64,000 bases of DNA, taken from NCBI RefSeq assembly GCF_030813415.1, contig NZ_JAUSUF010000001.1, positions 780,922 to 844,921 on the forward strand. Direction: 5' to 3'. Position numbers and translations under genes: made by a program. Numbering within the stretch: the stretch's first letter is position 1; every line of letters starts with the position of its first letter. The DNA comes from Eubacterium multiforme. Lineage in GTDB: Bacteria > Bacillota > Clostridia > Clostridiales > Clostridiaceae. Below are positions 27,679-37,181 of this stretch, piece by piece. Under the pieces are notes generated by a model that ran no database searches, had not been told where the DNA came from, and was given only the letters and a program-made list of their open reading frames with translations.

Positions 27679-28560
27679 TTATAAAATATATGAGGATTTA
27701 GGATATCCTTCTCTATATTTTCCTCTAGTTTGAAGTCCCCCAACACCTTTTATTCCAGTTATAGTATTATCTATTACTTCTTTAATTGATACACTTTCAT
27801 TAAATTTAGTGTAAGCTATCTTTTCACATACAAAGACAGGATCTAAGCAATGAATTAAAACCCTGCTTGGTGAAGATGCAAAGTTTGCACCAGCATCTAA
27901 CATACATTCATAACAGCTCTGACATGCCCCTGCAAAAATTATTAATTCATCATAACTAGAATTGTAATCTCTTAAAGCCTTTACGGCATCTCTATAAAAC
28001 TTTGAATTTCTATAATTATTTAAATCCAAATAATCTCTTGTTCCTCTAATTACACCATCATGACCTGTAAGGACAACTATATCTGGCTTTACTTCCTTTA
28101 CAAGGTCAACAATCTTACTTGGCTGTTCTCTTTCAGATAAGGCTACTCCAACAGCATCAAGGGAAAGCTGTTTATACACCTTAAGACAAGTATCCATATA
28201 TTCTTTATCACCATCAACATGAAGTATTTTACCTGGTCTTCCAAAAAATAATTCTTCTGTATCTTCTTTAATCTTATTTACTTTATTATTCTTTATGGAA
28301 CCTTTTCTATTTTCTATTTCTCTTGTTGAAATAGCTGTCTTTATTGCCTTATTAACTCTACTATTTAATATTTTATCTTTTTTCCCTGAATAATTTTCAG
28401 AAACCTTTTCTAAATCTTCCAAAGTAGCATCTGCTATCACTCTTATATTAATACCCTTTAATATAAAAATAGTTTTTTCATTTTCATAAATTATATCTAC
28501 TATTTTAAATGTTACATCTTTATCATAAGATTTTCTTACAACTATATCTCCTACAACCAT
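27679..28560 (-). CDS. yabG: Sporulation peptidase YabG
   Basis: Cysteine protease that trims coat and cortex proteins during spore formation and, in C. difficile, pre-pro germination factors. 293 residues. VVGDIVVRKSYDKDVTFKI at the start; LHVDGDKEYMDTCLKVY; VVLTGHDGV with a His; and AGACQSCYECMLDAGANFASSP with candidate catalytic Cys. The order yabG-veg is conserved with Bacillus. No promoter could be assigned with confidence. Confidence 0.93.
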   Translation of the reverse strand: MVVGDIVVRKSYDKDVTFKIVDIIYENEKTIFILKGINIRVIADATLEDLEKVSENYSGKKDKILNSRVNKAIKTAISTREIENRKGSIKNNKVNKIKEDTEELFFGRPGKILHVDGDKEYMDTCLKVYKQLSLDAVGVALSEREQPSKIVDLVKEVKPDIVVLTGHDGVIRGTRDYLDLNNYRNSKFYRDAVKALRDYNSSYDELIIFAGACQSCYECMLDAGANFASSPSRVLIHCLDPVFVCEKIAYTKFNESVSIKEVIDNTITGIKGVGGLQTRGKYREGYPKSSYIL

Positions 28561-28620
28561 ATTTTCACCTTAAATTATTATTTCTCTATATTATTCTATG
28601 CAAAAATATACTTTCTGTTT

Positions 28621-28662
28621 AACTAAAATAAAACTCCATCAATATGGAGTTTTATTTTAGTT
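28621..28662. terminator. Terminator after first CotS gene
   Basis: 19-bp perfect stem (AACTAAAATAAAACTCCAT with its complement) around CAAT. It overlaps the last codons of the CotS gene at 28657. Confidence 0.85.
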
Positions 28663-29658
28663 AATATTGTATTCTTTTTTAAACTCATCTAAAAATTTAA
28701 GATAATTATCTCTTTCATTTATTATTCCTTGAAGTTTTTTTGCAAATGTATTTTGTCCCCAATTAACCTCATTATAATAATATCTATTAGCTAATCTCCA
28801 ATATCTTTGTGGAAATTGTAAATATGCTAATAGTACTTTATATTCATCTTCCCTTAAAGGAGTTACATCATTATAGGATTCAATTATAGCCTTTGCATAT
28901 TCTATATTCCAATCTACCCTCTTTAAAACTTTTATCATAAAATTTGAAATATCAAAGGCTCTTATTTCTCTTTTACAATAATCAAAATCTATAACATTTA
29001 CTTCCTCATTGTTATCAATTATTATATTATGATAAGTAAAATCATGATGACAAAAACTTTTTTCTGTTTCTGCAATTTCACAAAGTTCATTGTAATTTGA
29101 TTCCTCTAATGTTTTAAAAGCTTCTCTTCCCATTTCTTTATAAAATTCCATTGATTTTATATAAAGTAAATCAAAGTCGCTTTTATTATGTTTTTTTCTA
29201 ACCATATCTCTCATTTTATCTAAGGACTTAACTCTCTTCTTCATTAGATTTAACCATCTTCCTAAATCACTTTTTAACTTAGAATTTTCAGGTGGATCGT
29301 ATCCCTTTGATGCCTCATGTAATTTTGCTAAAGTTTCTGCTGCAAGTTTTACTTCTGGCACTTTATTAAAATCACATTCCCTTCCATCTAACCATTTTGA
29401 TAAAGTATATAAGTCTTCATTTACTAAGGCATATGGCTCACCTTCTATGTTTAAAAAATATCTGTCCACTTTATCAAATCCATTATTTATTAAATGTTCC
29501 TTTGCTCCATAAACAAATAAAAGTTTCTGAGGTCCATAATTTATTTTTTTAAGACATCTTTCTCCTTTGTTAGTGTTTAAATAGTACACCCCTTTATTTG
29601 CCTTTAGAGTTTCAATTTCAATATTAAATTGTCTTTCTATTTCAAACTCTCTCATCAT
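28657..29658 (-). CDS. CotS-family spore coat protein (1)
   Basis: 333 residues, choline-kinase-like fold of the CotS/CotI/YtaA family. Motifs: CHHDFTYHNIII (the HxDxxxxN catalytic-loop equivalent, about residue 205) and VIDFDYCKR (metal-binding DFD equivalent). C-terminal helices have the usual PQRYWRLANRYYYNEVNWG. Start ATG 29658 is placed after AAAGGGGTG, 6 nt away; the open frame extends 12 codons upstream without a ribosome site. Divergent from a GT4 glycosyltransferase, like cotS with cotSA in Bacillus. Bacillus CotI is reported to have kinase activity; activity here is unknown. Confidence 0.88.
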   Translation of the reverse strand: MMREFEIERQFNIEIETLKANKGVYYLNTNKGERCLKKINYGPQKLLFVYGAKEHLINNGFDKVDRYFLNIEGEPYALVNEDLYTLSKWLDGRECDFNKVPEVKLAAETLAKLHEASKGYDPPENSKLKSDLGRWLNLMKKRVKSLDKMRDMVRKKHNKSDFDLLYIKSMEFYKEMGREAFKTLEESNYNELCEIAETEKSFCHHDFTYHNIIIDNNEEVNVIDFDYCKREIRAFDISNFMIKVLKRVDWNIEYAKAIIESYNDVTPLREDEYKVLLAYLQFPQRYWRLANRYYYNEVNWGQNTFAKKLQGIINERDNYLKFLDEFKKEYNIN

Positions 29659-29766
29659 TTCAATCACCCCTTTAATATTTATATGTATATACAATTTCTT
29701 TTATTAACATTTTTTACTATAAATATATATAATAAAAGTAATAATACTTTAAAAGAGGATTAAGTC

Positions 29767-30891
29767 ATGAAAATTGGCATTGACGGCAGAGCCGCAAAAT
29801 TGTATAGAGGAACAGGTATTGGCACATATACTAATCAATTAATACGAAGTTTAAATAATGTAGACTTTAATAATAATTATTTAATTTTCACTCCAGATAA
29901 TCCAGCCTTAAATAATTTAAATTCTAACTTTAAAATTGAAAAGGTTGATACAGTAGTTAAAGATAATTTTTGGGATGAAATTCGAGTTCCTAATATTTTA
30001 ACAAACAATAATATGGAATTGTATCATGTTCCTCAAAACGGTGTAGGACTTTCTAAAAATATTAATAACTGTAAAAAAGCCATTACATTACATGATATAA
30101 TCCCACTTAGAATGCCAGAGACAGTAAGTGATCGTTACCTTAAAATATTTAATGATGAAATGCCAAAAATCATTGATGATTGTGATGGTATAATAACTGT
30201 TTCAGAGTTTTCAAAGCAAGATATATTTAAGGAATTTAAATTTCCTAAAGATAAAATTTTTGTAACTCATTTAGCTGCTGAAGATATTTATAAACCAATG
30301 AGCAAGTGCCAATGCAAAAAAAATATTGAAAAAAAATATGGTATTAAATCAGACTTTATATTATATGTTGGGGGTTTTAGCCCAAGGAAAAATATAATAG
30401 GACTAATTGAAGCCTTCTCTTTATTACCTGCTCCTTATAGAAAAACTACTAAATTAGTTATAACAGGTAAAAAAGGCCTTTCATATGACAACTATCTAAA
30501 GAGGGCTAGGGATTTAAAGGTTCAAAATGATGTTATTTTTACAGGTTTTATTCCAGCTAAGGATTTACCTTATTTTTATAATGCCTCTGAAATGTTAGTT
30601 TATCCATCATTTTATGAAGGTTTTGGATTACCACCTATAGAAGCTATGGCCTGTGGTACTCCTGTAATAACTTCTAATGTAACCTCCCTTCCAGAAATAT
30701 GTTATGATTCTGCACTACTTATAAATCCAAATAACCCAGATGATTTAAGTTATGCAATAGAAAAAGTTTTAAGTGATAGTTTACTTGTATTAGCCATGGT
30801 AAAGAAAGCCTTAACAAGAAGTAGATTATTCTCTTGGGAAAACACTGCAATATCTACAGTTAAAGCTTATGAGAATATTTTAAACAATTGA
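29767..30891 (+). CDS. GT4 glycosyltransferase of the spore-coat cluster (CotSA-like) (1)
   Basis: 374 residues, GT-B fold. N-terminal IDGRAAKLYRGTGIGTYTNQL acceptor-side loop; C-terminal YVGGFSPRKNIIGLIEAF and the donor-site YPSFYEGFGLPPIEAMACGTPVITS with the paired Glu (EGFGLPPIE) of GT4. It is divergent from a CotS gene (about 100 bp between starts) and converges on another. Probable sporulation-time coat or spore-surface glycan transfer, from context. A paralogue of the gene at 33807. Confidence 0.88.
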   Translation: MKIGIDGRAAKLYRGTGIGTYTNQLIRSLNNVDFNNNYLIFTPDNPALNNLNSNFKIEKVDTVVKDNFWDEIRVPNILTNNNMELYHVPQNGVGLSKNINNCKKAITLHDIIPLRMPETVSDRYLKIFNDEMPKIIDDCDGIITVSEFSKQDIFKEFKFPKDKIFVTHLAAEDIYKPMSKCQCKKNIEKKYGIKSDFILYVGGFSPRKNIIGLIEAFSLLPAPYRKTTKLVITGKKGLSYDNYLKRARDLKVQNDVIFTGFIPAKDLPYFYNASEMLVYPSFYEGFGLPPIEAMACGTPVITSNVTSLPEICYDSALLINPNNPDDLSYAIEKVLSDSLLVLAMVKKALTRSRLFSWENTAISTVKAYENILNN

Positions 30892-30932
30892 AAGAAGTGG
30901 GTAATAAAATTTTTCTTATTACCCACTTCTTT
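30891..30932. terminator. Bidirectional terminator between GT4 (1) and CotS (2)
   Basis: 17-bp perfect stem AAAGAAGTGGGTAATAA with its complement around an 8-nt AT loop. Confidence 0.88.
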
Positions 30933-30934
30933 TA

Positions 30935-31987
30935 TTAATTTAAAAGTATCTCTTTTTCATAAAACTCTTTATAATCATTTAAAAATTTAATTCTAAATAT
31001 ATCATTTTCTAATTTATTCTTAAATCTGTGAAGGAATACTTCCATGTCCCATTCTTTACTTTTATGATAATAAGACTTAATTATTGAATATATATCTCTT
31101 GGAAAGCTCATTAATACATATATTAGTTTATACTCTTCATCTTTAATCTTTAATATATTGTTATAACTTTCAAGTACGACCTTACCTTTACTTATATCAA
31201 AGGTACTATTTTTAATCCATTTTAAAAGAAAATCAGCTAAATCTACTGTTCTTAAATCTACTGTTCCATAATCAAAATCAATTATATTAACATCCTTTTC
31301 ATTAACTATAAAATTATGATTTGCAAGATCATTATGACATATAGATATAAGTTCTTTATCCTTTATTAATTCTTTATAATTACTAACCCAAAGCATTTCT
31401 TCTACTTTCTTTATTTCTTCTATATACCTATCACAGTTTTCTAAAAATAATTTATCAAATTCATTTTTATAAGAATATCCTTTAACCCATGACTTTATAT
31501 TTATAAGATCATTTTTTATATTGTTATAATAAGCACATAAATCCTCTCCCATAATAGGTTCAATTCCCTTTTCATTTAAATGTTCTAATATATTTTTAGA
31601 GGCTTTATGAAGATTAGCTAATGCTTCACTACACATTTTAGCTTCAATAGGATTACTTACTGATGCTTCACGACCCTTTATTAAATCCATTAATATATAG
31701 TCCTCACCCTTCCAACATATAAAGGCTTCATTCTCATTAAATCTATCCATCTTCATAGTATTTTTAAATTCTTTATTTATGAAATTTAAAGATTCATCTA
31801 TAAATCTTATTTTATCCTCTTTATAATCAACTTTTTTAAGAATTTTAGCTCCATCAGTTGTGTTTAATATAAATAATTTTCTAAGAGGAGTAATATCTAA
31901 TATATTAAGACCTAACTTATCAAAAAAGTTTTTACTTAAATCATATCTACAAAGAAAATTTTTTTCTAAGTACCTAACCTTTCCCAT
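30935..31987 (-). CDS. CotS-family spore coat protein (2)
   Basis: 350 residues. CHNDLANHNFIV (about residue 228) and IIDFDYGTVDLRTVDLADFLLKW match the CotS-type catalytic loop and DFD motif; LEKN, IPRDIYSIIKSYYHKSKEWD-like C-terminal helix is retained as FPRDIYSIIKSYYHK. It lies 12 bp after the degenerate CotS-like gene at 32000 and shares its strand, so both are in one run with CotS (3). Paralogous to the genes at 28657 and 32691 but clearly diverged. Confidence 0.87.
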   Translation of the reverse strand: MGKVRYLEKNFLCRYDLSKNFFDKLGLNILDITPLRKLFILNTTDGAKILKKVDYKEDKIRFIDESLNFINKEFKNTMKMDRFNENEAFICWKGEDYILMDLIKGREASVSNPIEAKMCSEALANLHKASKNILEHLNEKGIEPIMGEDLCAYYNNIKNDLINIKSWVKGYSYKNEFDKLFLENCDRYIEEIKKVEEMLWVSNYKELIKDKELISICHNDLANHNFIVNEKDVNIIDFDYGTVDLRTVDLADFLLKWIKNSTFDISKGKVVLESYNNILKIKDEEYKLIYVLMSFPRDIYSIIKSYYHKSKEWDMEVFLHRFKNKLENDIFRIKFLNDYKEFYEKEILLN

Positions 31988-31999
31988 TATAGACCTCCC

Positions 32000-32673
32000 T
32001 TAAAACCCTAATTCCTTTTCTGCAATCTTTGCAAAATCATTCTTAAACAAATCCCATTCATACCTATTTTTATACCAATACTTTAAACTTTCTTGAGGCA
32101 TATTAACAATTAAATTTATATAATCAAAACTATTTTTCTTTAAATCTAATTCTCTTACATACTCAATTGAATATTCTCTAATTAATTCTTTGCTACATTT
32201 TCTTTTCCATTTAAGAAGGTAATTTATAAAATCTTCCTCAATTATATTAAAATTAAGTTTTTTAATCTTTCCAATTTCAATATTATCCATAAGTCTTAAG
32301 TTGCTTTCATCAATTTTATCTATACACATTTCATTTTTTTCCATTCCTCTTCTATATATATCTATATAATTAATGTTATCTAATTCTTTAAGTCCATTTC
32401 TTGCTTCTTCTAATATTCTTTTTTCATAATAGCTTTTTTCTTTAAATATCTCTTCTAACTTTTTAGTCATTACAAAAATTCTATCAACCCTTTTTCCTAT
32501 TTCACTTAATATACTATTTTTTTCAACTACATGATATCCAATAAGTATATTTTGAATAGATTTTATTATTTTTATATGGTCTAAAATATTAGAATTACTT
32601 TTTTTAGTTTTAAAATATTCTCCTATTATATATACATCATGTTCTAATAAATATTTTGAAAGAATTTCCTCAT
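32000..32673 (-). CDS. Degenerate CotS-like protein with anomalous start
   Basis: An ATG at 32470 gives 156 residues, but the same frame stays open upstream to about 32680 without a normal start codon. An ATG at 32673, 11 nt after GGGGGG, is one base out of frame: it gives 9 codons then stop. Adding one G after ATGAGG would give MREILSKYLLEHDVYIIGEY and join the frame, about 225 residues. So this is either a 1-base frameshift, a sequencing error, or a rare ATT start. The C-terminus (LLKWKRK..., NMPQESLKYWYKNRYEWDLF) aligns by eye with CotS (2), but the HxD loop and DFD motif are absent. Confidence 0.6.
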
Positions 32674-32690
32674 TTATAATAAATCCCCCC

Positions 32691-33686
32691 TTAATTAAAG
32701 AAATTATTTATAAACTCTTCCCTTTCTTCTCTATCTTCTAAGTATTTAGTAATCCTATCTAAAAAAATTTCCTTTTTCCAAGGTTGCTGTTCCCAATATA
32801 CTTGAAGTCCAATTTGCCAAAAACTTTGTGGAAATCTTATAAATTCTCTCATAACAATTAATTCATCTTTAGTAATTTCAATATTTTTAGAATAACTATT
32901 AAGTATTTCATTTCCCTTTTTAATACTCCACCTATGATTTTTCATAGACCTAATAAATAAAGAAGATAAATCATGAAGGTGACTATCTAAAATACAGTAG
33001 TCAAAATCTATTATGTTTATATGATTATTTTTATCTATTAAAACATTATGATCTGCAAAATCATGATGGCAAAACTCCCTTTTAATCATATGTTTTTTCA
33101 TTATATTAATGTATTCACTATTTTTAAGTCCTTCTATACTTCTGTTTGCTCTATCTAGTTCACTATATAAATTATTTAAAAATATATTGTCAAACTCACT
33201 TTTTTTAGCCTTTTGAGAAATTCTATTTGCAAAATCTATAATTTCCCTTTTTCTAGTTTTAAAAACATTTATCCATGAAAACCAATATATTCTAGGATTC
33301 ATATTTTTAGTAATAGTAAAATCTCTACTATAAACATGTAATCTAGATAACTCCTCTGCTATCTTTTTAAGTTCTTCTAAATTATCATAATCGCTTTTTC
33401 TAGAGTCAATCCACTTTGTTAAATATCCATAGACTTCAAAATCTAATTTTACATAATATTTATTATTTTTATTTTTTATTATATCTAAAACATTTAAATA
33501 TCCTTTATTCCTTAAATGAAGTATTGAAGATAAAATAAAATAAAAATGAGAGAAATTATATTTAACAACTTTAAGACAATATCCATCATTTCCATTTATC
33601 TTATATACATTTTTAATTTTTTCAATAGATTTTATATTTATACAATACTCCTCTTCAACTATTTTTTTTATTTCATTAAGATTCAT
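32691..33686 (-). CDS. CotS-family spore coat protein (3)
   Basis: 331 residues. Catalytic-loop-like CHHDFADHNVLI (about residue 211) and IIDFDYCILDSHLHDLSSLF; C-terminal RFPQSFWQIGLQVYWEQQPW typical of the family. First gene of the minus-strand run CotS (3)-degenerate paralogue-CotS (2). Its start is divergent from the GT4 gene at 33807, again a CotS/GT4 pair. Ends 11-18 bp before the next frame. Function inferred from family and context. Confidence 0.87.
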   Translation of the reverse strand: MNLNEIKKIVEEEYCINIKSIEKIKNVYKINGNDGYCLKVVKYNFSHFYFILSSILHLRNKGYLNVLDIIKNKNNKYYVKLDFEVYGYLTKWIDSRKSDYDNLEELKKIAEELSRLHVYSRDFTITKNMNPRIYWFSWINVFKTRKREIIDFANRISQKAKKSEFDNIFLNNLYSELDRANRSIEGLKNSEYINIMKKHMIKREFCHHDFADHNVLIDKNNHINIIDFDYCILDSHLHDLSSLFIRSMKNHRWSIKKGNEILNSYSKNIEITKDELIVMREFIRFPQSFWQIGLQVYWEQQPWKKEIFLDRITKYLEDREEREEFINNFFN

Positions 33687-33806
33687 ATATTTTCTCCAAA
33701 ATCTTATTTATTTTTATTATATGAATCTATTAATCCAATGTGATTTCATTCACCAAATTTACTATTTTTAATATTTTATATTATATAGATAATTTGAGGT
33801 GTTTTA

Positions 33807-34937
33807 ATGAAAGTTTGCATAGATTCTAGAAGTATAAATTTACATGAAGGTACTGGAATAGGAACATATACAAAAAACTTAATTTCAGAAATGATAAACA
33901 TAGATGAATGTAACCTTTTTACACTTATTTGGACTGGTAAAATAGATAAGAGCTTCTTAAAAAATAATACAGAACTTATTCTGTGTTCTGGAAAGCATGG
34001 AAGCTTTTTTGAAAAAGAATATATTCCAAATTTAATTAAAAATAATGACTTAGAATTATATCATATTCCTCAAAATGGAATAGGCTATCCCTTTGACTAT
34101 AATATAAATACAGTAGTTACAATACATGATTTAATTCCTTATATAATGCCAGAAACTGTTGGCTCTGGATATTTAAAAAGATTTTTAAAGGATATGCCAA
34201 AAATAATAGAAAACTCAAAAAGCATACTTACAGTATCAGAATATTCAAAGAAAGATATATTAAAGTTTTTTAAAGGTTATCCAGAGGATAAAATATTTGT
34301 TACTCCCCTATCTGCAAATAACGAATTTACTCCTATGGATAAAATAAAATGTAGAGAATTAATACAAAATAAATTTAATTTCAAAGATCCTTATATACTT
34401 TATATAGGTGGATTTAGTGCTAGAAAAAATGTAAAAGGCTTAATAAATGCCTTTTTTAAAATTAAAAATAATTTGTCTAAAAAATATAAATTAGTTCTTG
34501 GAGGCTCCCTTAAAGATGAAGGAATTAACCTTAAAAATTATTGTGATACTTTAAATTTAAGTGAAGATGTTGTCTTTACAGGATTTTTAGAAAACTCAGA
34601 TTTACCTATTCTCTATAATGGTGCTGAAATATTTGTATACCCTTCTTATTATGAAGGCTTTGGTCTGCCTCCATTAGAGGCAATGAAATGTAACACTCCC
34701 GTTATAACTTCAAATACAACTTCAATACCAGAGGTTACAAAAGATTCAGCCATTCTTATAGACCCACTAATAGAAGATGAACTTTCTCAAAGTATGTTTA
34801 ACCTACTAGAAAACCATGATTTAAGAAATAATTTAATAAAAAAAGGATATAAAAGAAGCCTCCAATTTTCTTGGAGGCAAACAGCAATGAAAACTCTTAA
34901 TGCATATGAAAAAATAATATCATCATTAATTTATTAA
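33807..34937 (+). CDS. GT4 glycosyltransferase of the spore-coat cluster (2)
   Basis: 376 residues, paralogue of the gene at 29767. IDSRSINLHEGTGIGTYTKNL, YIGGFSARKNVKGLINAFF and YPSYYEGFGLPPLEAMKCNTPVITS, the GT4 donor site. TTTGAGGTG precedes the ATG. Its 3' end overlaps the convergent solute-binding protein gene by 12 bp. The acceptor is unknown; spore-surface glycan transfer is inferred from the CotS neighbours. Confidence 0.87.
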   Translation: MKVCIDSRSINLHEGTGIGTYTKNLISEMINIDECNLFTLIWTGKIDKSFLKNNTELILCSGKHGSFFEKEYIPNLIKNNDLELYHIPQNGIGYPFDYNINTVVTIHDLIPYIMPETVGSGYLKRFLKDMPKIIENSKSILTVSEYSKKDILKFFKGYPEDKIFVTPLSANNEFTPMDKIKCRELIQNKFNFKDPYILYIGGFSARKNVKGLINAFFKIKNNLSKKYKLVLGGSLKDEGINLKNYCDTLNLSEDVVFTGFLENSDLPILYNGAEIFVYPSYYEGFGLPPLEAMKCNTPVITSNTTSIPEVTKDSAILIDPLIEDELSQSMFNLLENHDLRNNLIKKGYKRSLQFSWRQTAMKTLNAYEKIISSLIY

Positions 34938-36059
34938 TTGTTCTTCTATTTTTTTGTAAAGATTATATTCTTCTATTTTAGGGGCCTTCTTTGATATATT
35001 ACTCATAATAACAAGAGGGCTCTTCCCTTTAAAATTATTAATTGGTTCTTCTACATCTTTACTTTTATAAGCAAATATATAACTTGGGAAAATCTCTCCT
35101 TTAATTGCATATTTTAATGCTATTTTAGTATTGTTACTTATATATTCTAAAAAACTATTTATAAGTTTAGAATTATCACTATCACTATTTAATACAACAA
35201 AATTTTCTCCCTGTGCTACAAAAAACCTATTTAATCCAATTTCAGAAGCTGGTGGATTATTTGCTGTCCATGTACACTTTTCCTTTAAATCTTCAATAGC
35301 ATTCATACCTCTTATAGAAGAAATTTTTCCAAAATAACCTTCATCATTATTTGCTGTAAGTATGTTATCTTTCTTAAGACTATCTATTTCCTTATTTACT
35401 GACTTAATTATTTTGTCTTTATCTTTGTTATACTCCATATTTTGCATTATAAGCAATGTTAATAAATCTTTATAATCTTGTCCAGTTCCATTTAATCCTT
35501 TATATTTTCCCTTACTTTTTTTATAAATATCCTCTGATATTTTAGTTAAATCATTCCAAGTATTTATATCTTCACTAGAATATCCGTATTTATTTAATAC
35601 ATCTTCTCTTAAATATAATACTAATGGTCTACTAGTAAAGGGAACTCCTAATATTTTTCCATTAATATTTACTTCCTGTAATCTACTATTTGAAAAATTC
35701 ATCTTATATGTGTTTATTAAATTCCATTCATTAGCAAGTTCAATGCCTTTACTTGCTAATTTACTCATATCCAAACTATTAAACTGTGCAATATTTGGCA
35801 TATCCTTTTTCTTTATATTAATAATTTTATTGAAATAATCCTTAGAATTAACTTTTTCAACTTTTATTTTTGTTCTCTTATTATTCTTCATATAGTCACT
35901 AGCTAATTCATTTATATAACCATAAGTGTTTTCATCTCCCCATATAGTGATTTCTCCACTTACTGTATTATTTCTATCTCTACTAAAATAATTAATAATA
36001 AGCAAAGAAACAATTACTGTTATTATAAAAATACCAGCTGTTTTCATCTTACCCTTCAT
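34926..36059 (-). CDS. Membrane-anchored extracellular solute-binding protein
   Basis: 377 residues, solute-binding protein family 1 pattern (GEITIWGDENTYGYINELASDYMKNN, FNSLDMSKLASKGIELANEW, GVPFTSRPLVLYLREDVL). The N-terminal hydrophobic segment (about residues 5-24) is followed by SRDRNN and has no lipobox Cys, so it is probably a membrane anchor rather than a lipoprotein. No ABC permease or ATPase gene is adjacent. It is 12 bp after eutH, so likely co-transcribed with MATE and EutH. Ligand unknown. Confidence 0.8.
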   Translation of the reverse strand: MKGKMKTAGIFIITVIVSLLIINYFSRDRNNTVSGEITIWGDENTYGYINELASDYMKNNKRTKIKVEKVNSKDYFNKIINIKKKDMPNIAQFNSLDMSKLASKGIELANEWNLINTYKMNFSNSRLQEVNINGKILGVPFTSRPLVLYLREDVLNKYGYSSEDINTWNDLTKISEDIYKKSKGKYKGLNGTGQDYKDLLTLLIMQNMEYNKDKDKIIKSVNKEIDSLKKDNILTANNDEGYFGKISSIRGMNAIEDLKEKCTWTANNPPASEIGLNRFFVAQGENFVVLNSDSDNSKLINSFLEYISNNTKIALKYAIKGEIFPSYIFAYKSKDVEEPINNFKGKSPLVIMSNISKKAPKIEEYNLYKKIEEQLIN

Positions 36060-36071
36060 AAAATCAATCCT

Positions 36072-37157
36072 TTAAACTTTAATTTTATTTTCTTTACTCT
36101 TTATATATAATATTGCAATTAAAATTGCCAAAAGTCCACATAATAATTTAGTAAAAATATAAATACTTACTATTTTAGGAGCTTCACTTGCAACAAAGCC
36201 TAGCTGACCTCCTAAAACATATGCTCCTCCAACAGAAAAAGCGCTACATAATATTCTTCCTTTACTATCAAGCTTTTCAAAGTTTAAAAAGACTATTATT
36301 GCTGATGCTAAACTTCCTAAAAATGCTGCAATAGAATAATTATTAACTCCAAATTTATTTGAAATCCTATCTAAAGGCTTCTCTAAAACTCTTTTTATAA
36401 CCTCTAACATAACATAAGCGCCGCCTAAAAATATAGCAATTTTTCCTACAATAGTTAATGCCTCTTGTAAGGGCATAAGGTTATTAAAAATTACTAATCC
36501 TGAAATTGATTGAATTCCTTGTAAAGTTAAACCTATTATACTTATAACAACTATAATCTTACCAAAAACATCAAAGGCTTTAATCATAATGTCACCTTTA
36601 TAAGCTATTCCAAGACCCAATAATATTGAAATTATTATTATTGGTAATAAATTTATAAGTATAATTTTTATTGGAATGTTAAGTAATAATCCTCCAACAA
36701 ATAATCCTATTGGAATAGTTATAATCCCAAATAAAGTACCAATAAAAAATTCTCTTCTGCTTTCCTTTTTTATTATTCCAAGTGCCAAAGGAAGAGTAAA
36801 GCTTAATGTACATCCTAAAATAGATGCCATTAATACCCCTGAAAAGTAAATCATATTTTGACTTATTGAAATATTTTCTGCTATATTAAATGCTCCCATA
36901 TCTATTGCTATAATACTAGATACAAATATTGAAGGATCAATTCCTATCTTTTCTGCAATTGGAACTAAAAACAAATTTAGTCCTTCAGTAATTACAGGTG
37001 TTAAAGATATTATTCCAACCATAGAAATTGCAAGTGGACCCATTGTATTTAATCCATCCTTAAATAAATACCCAAGACTTAATCTATCTCCAAGTATATA
37101 ATCTATAGCTCCAATTAAAAAGAATCCAGCAACAATATACAATATTAAATTTTCCAT
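36072..37157 (-). CDS. eutH: EutH-family ethanolamine permease-like protein
   Basis: 361 residues, about ten membrane helices. N-terminus IDYILGDRLSLGYLFKDGLNTMGPLAISMVGIISLTPV and AIDMGAFNIAENI match the EutH family, taken to carry ethanolamine. No eut enzyme, shell or regulator gene is nearby, so it is an orphan. It lies 24 bp after a MATE gene and 12 bp before a solute-binding protein gene. Another small amine or polar substrate is possible. Confidence 0.82.
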   Translation of the reverse strand: MENLILYIVAGFFLIGAIDYILGDRLSLGYLFKDGLNTMGPLAISMVGIISLTPVITEGLNLFLVPIAEKIGIDPSIFVSSIIAIDMGAFNIAENISISQNMIYFSGVLMASILGCTLSFTLPLALGIIKKESRREFFIGTLFGIITIPIGLFVGGLLLNIPIKIILINLLPIIIISILLGLGIAYKGDIMIKAFDVFGKIIVVISIIGLTLQGIQSISGLVIFNNLMPLQEALTIVGKIAIFLGGAYVMLEVIKRVLEKPLDRISNKFGVNNYSIAAFLGSLASAIIVFLNFEKLDSKGRILCSAFSVGGAYVLGGQLGFVASEAPKIVSIYIFTKLLCGLLAILIAILYIKSKENKIKV

Positions 37158-37181
37158 AAATCCCCTCTCATTCCCTTATAT

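Noticed and set aside
29659..29766. Sigma-K or sigma-E promoters between CotS (1) and GT4 (1)
   Set aside because: CATA-like strings occur, but spacing to a -35 does not fit well and the DNA is too AT-rich to judge by eye.
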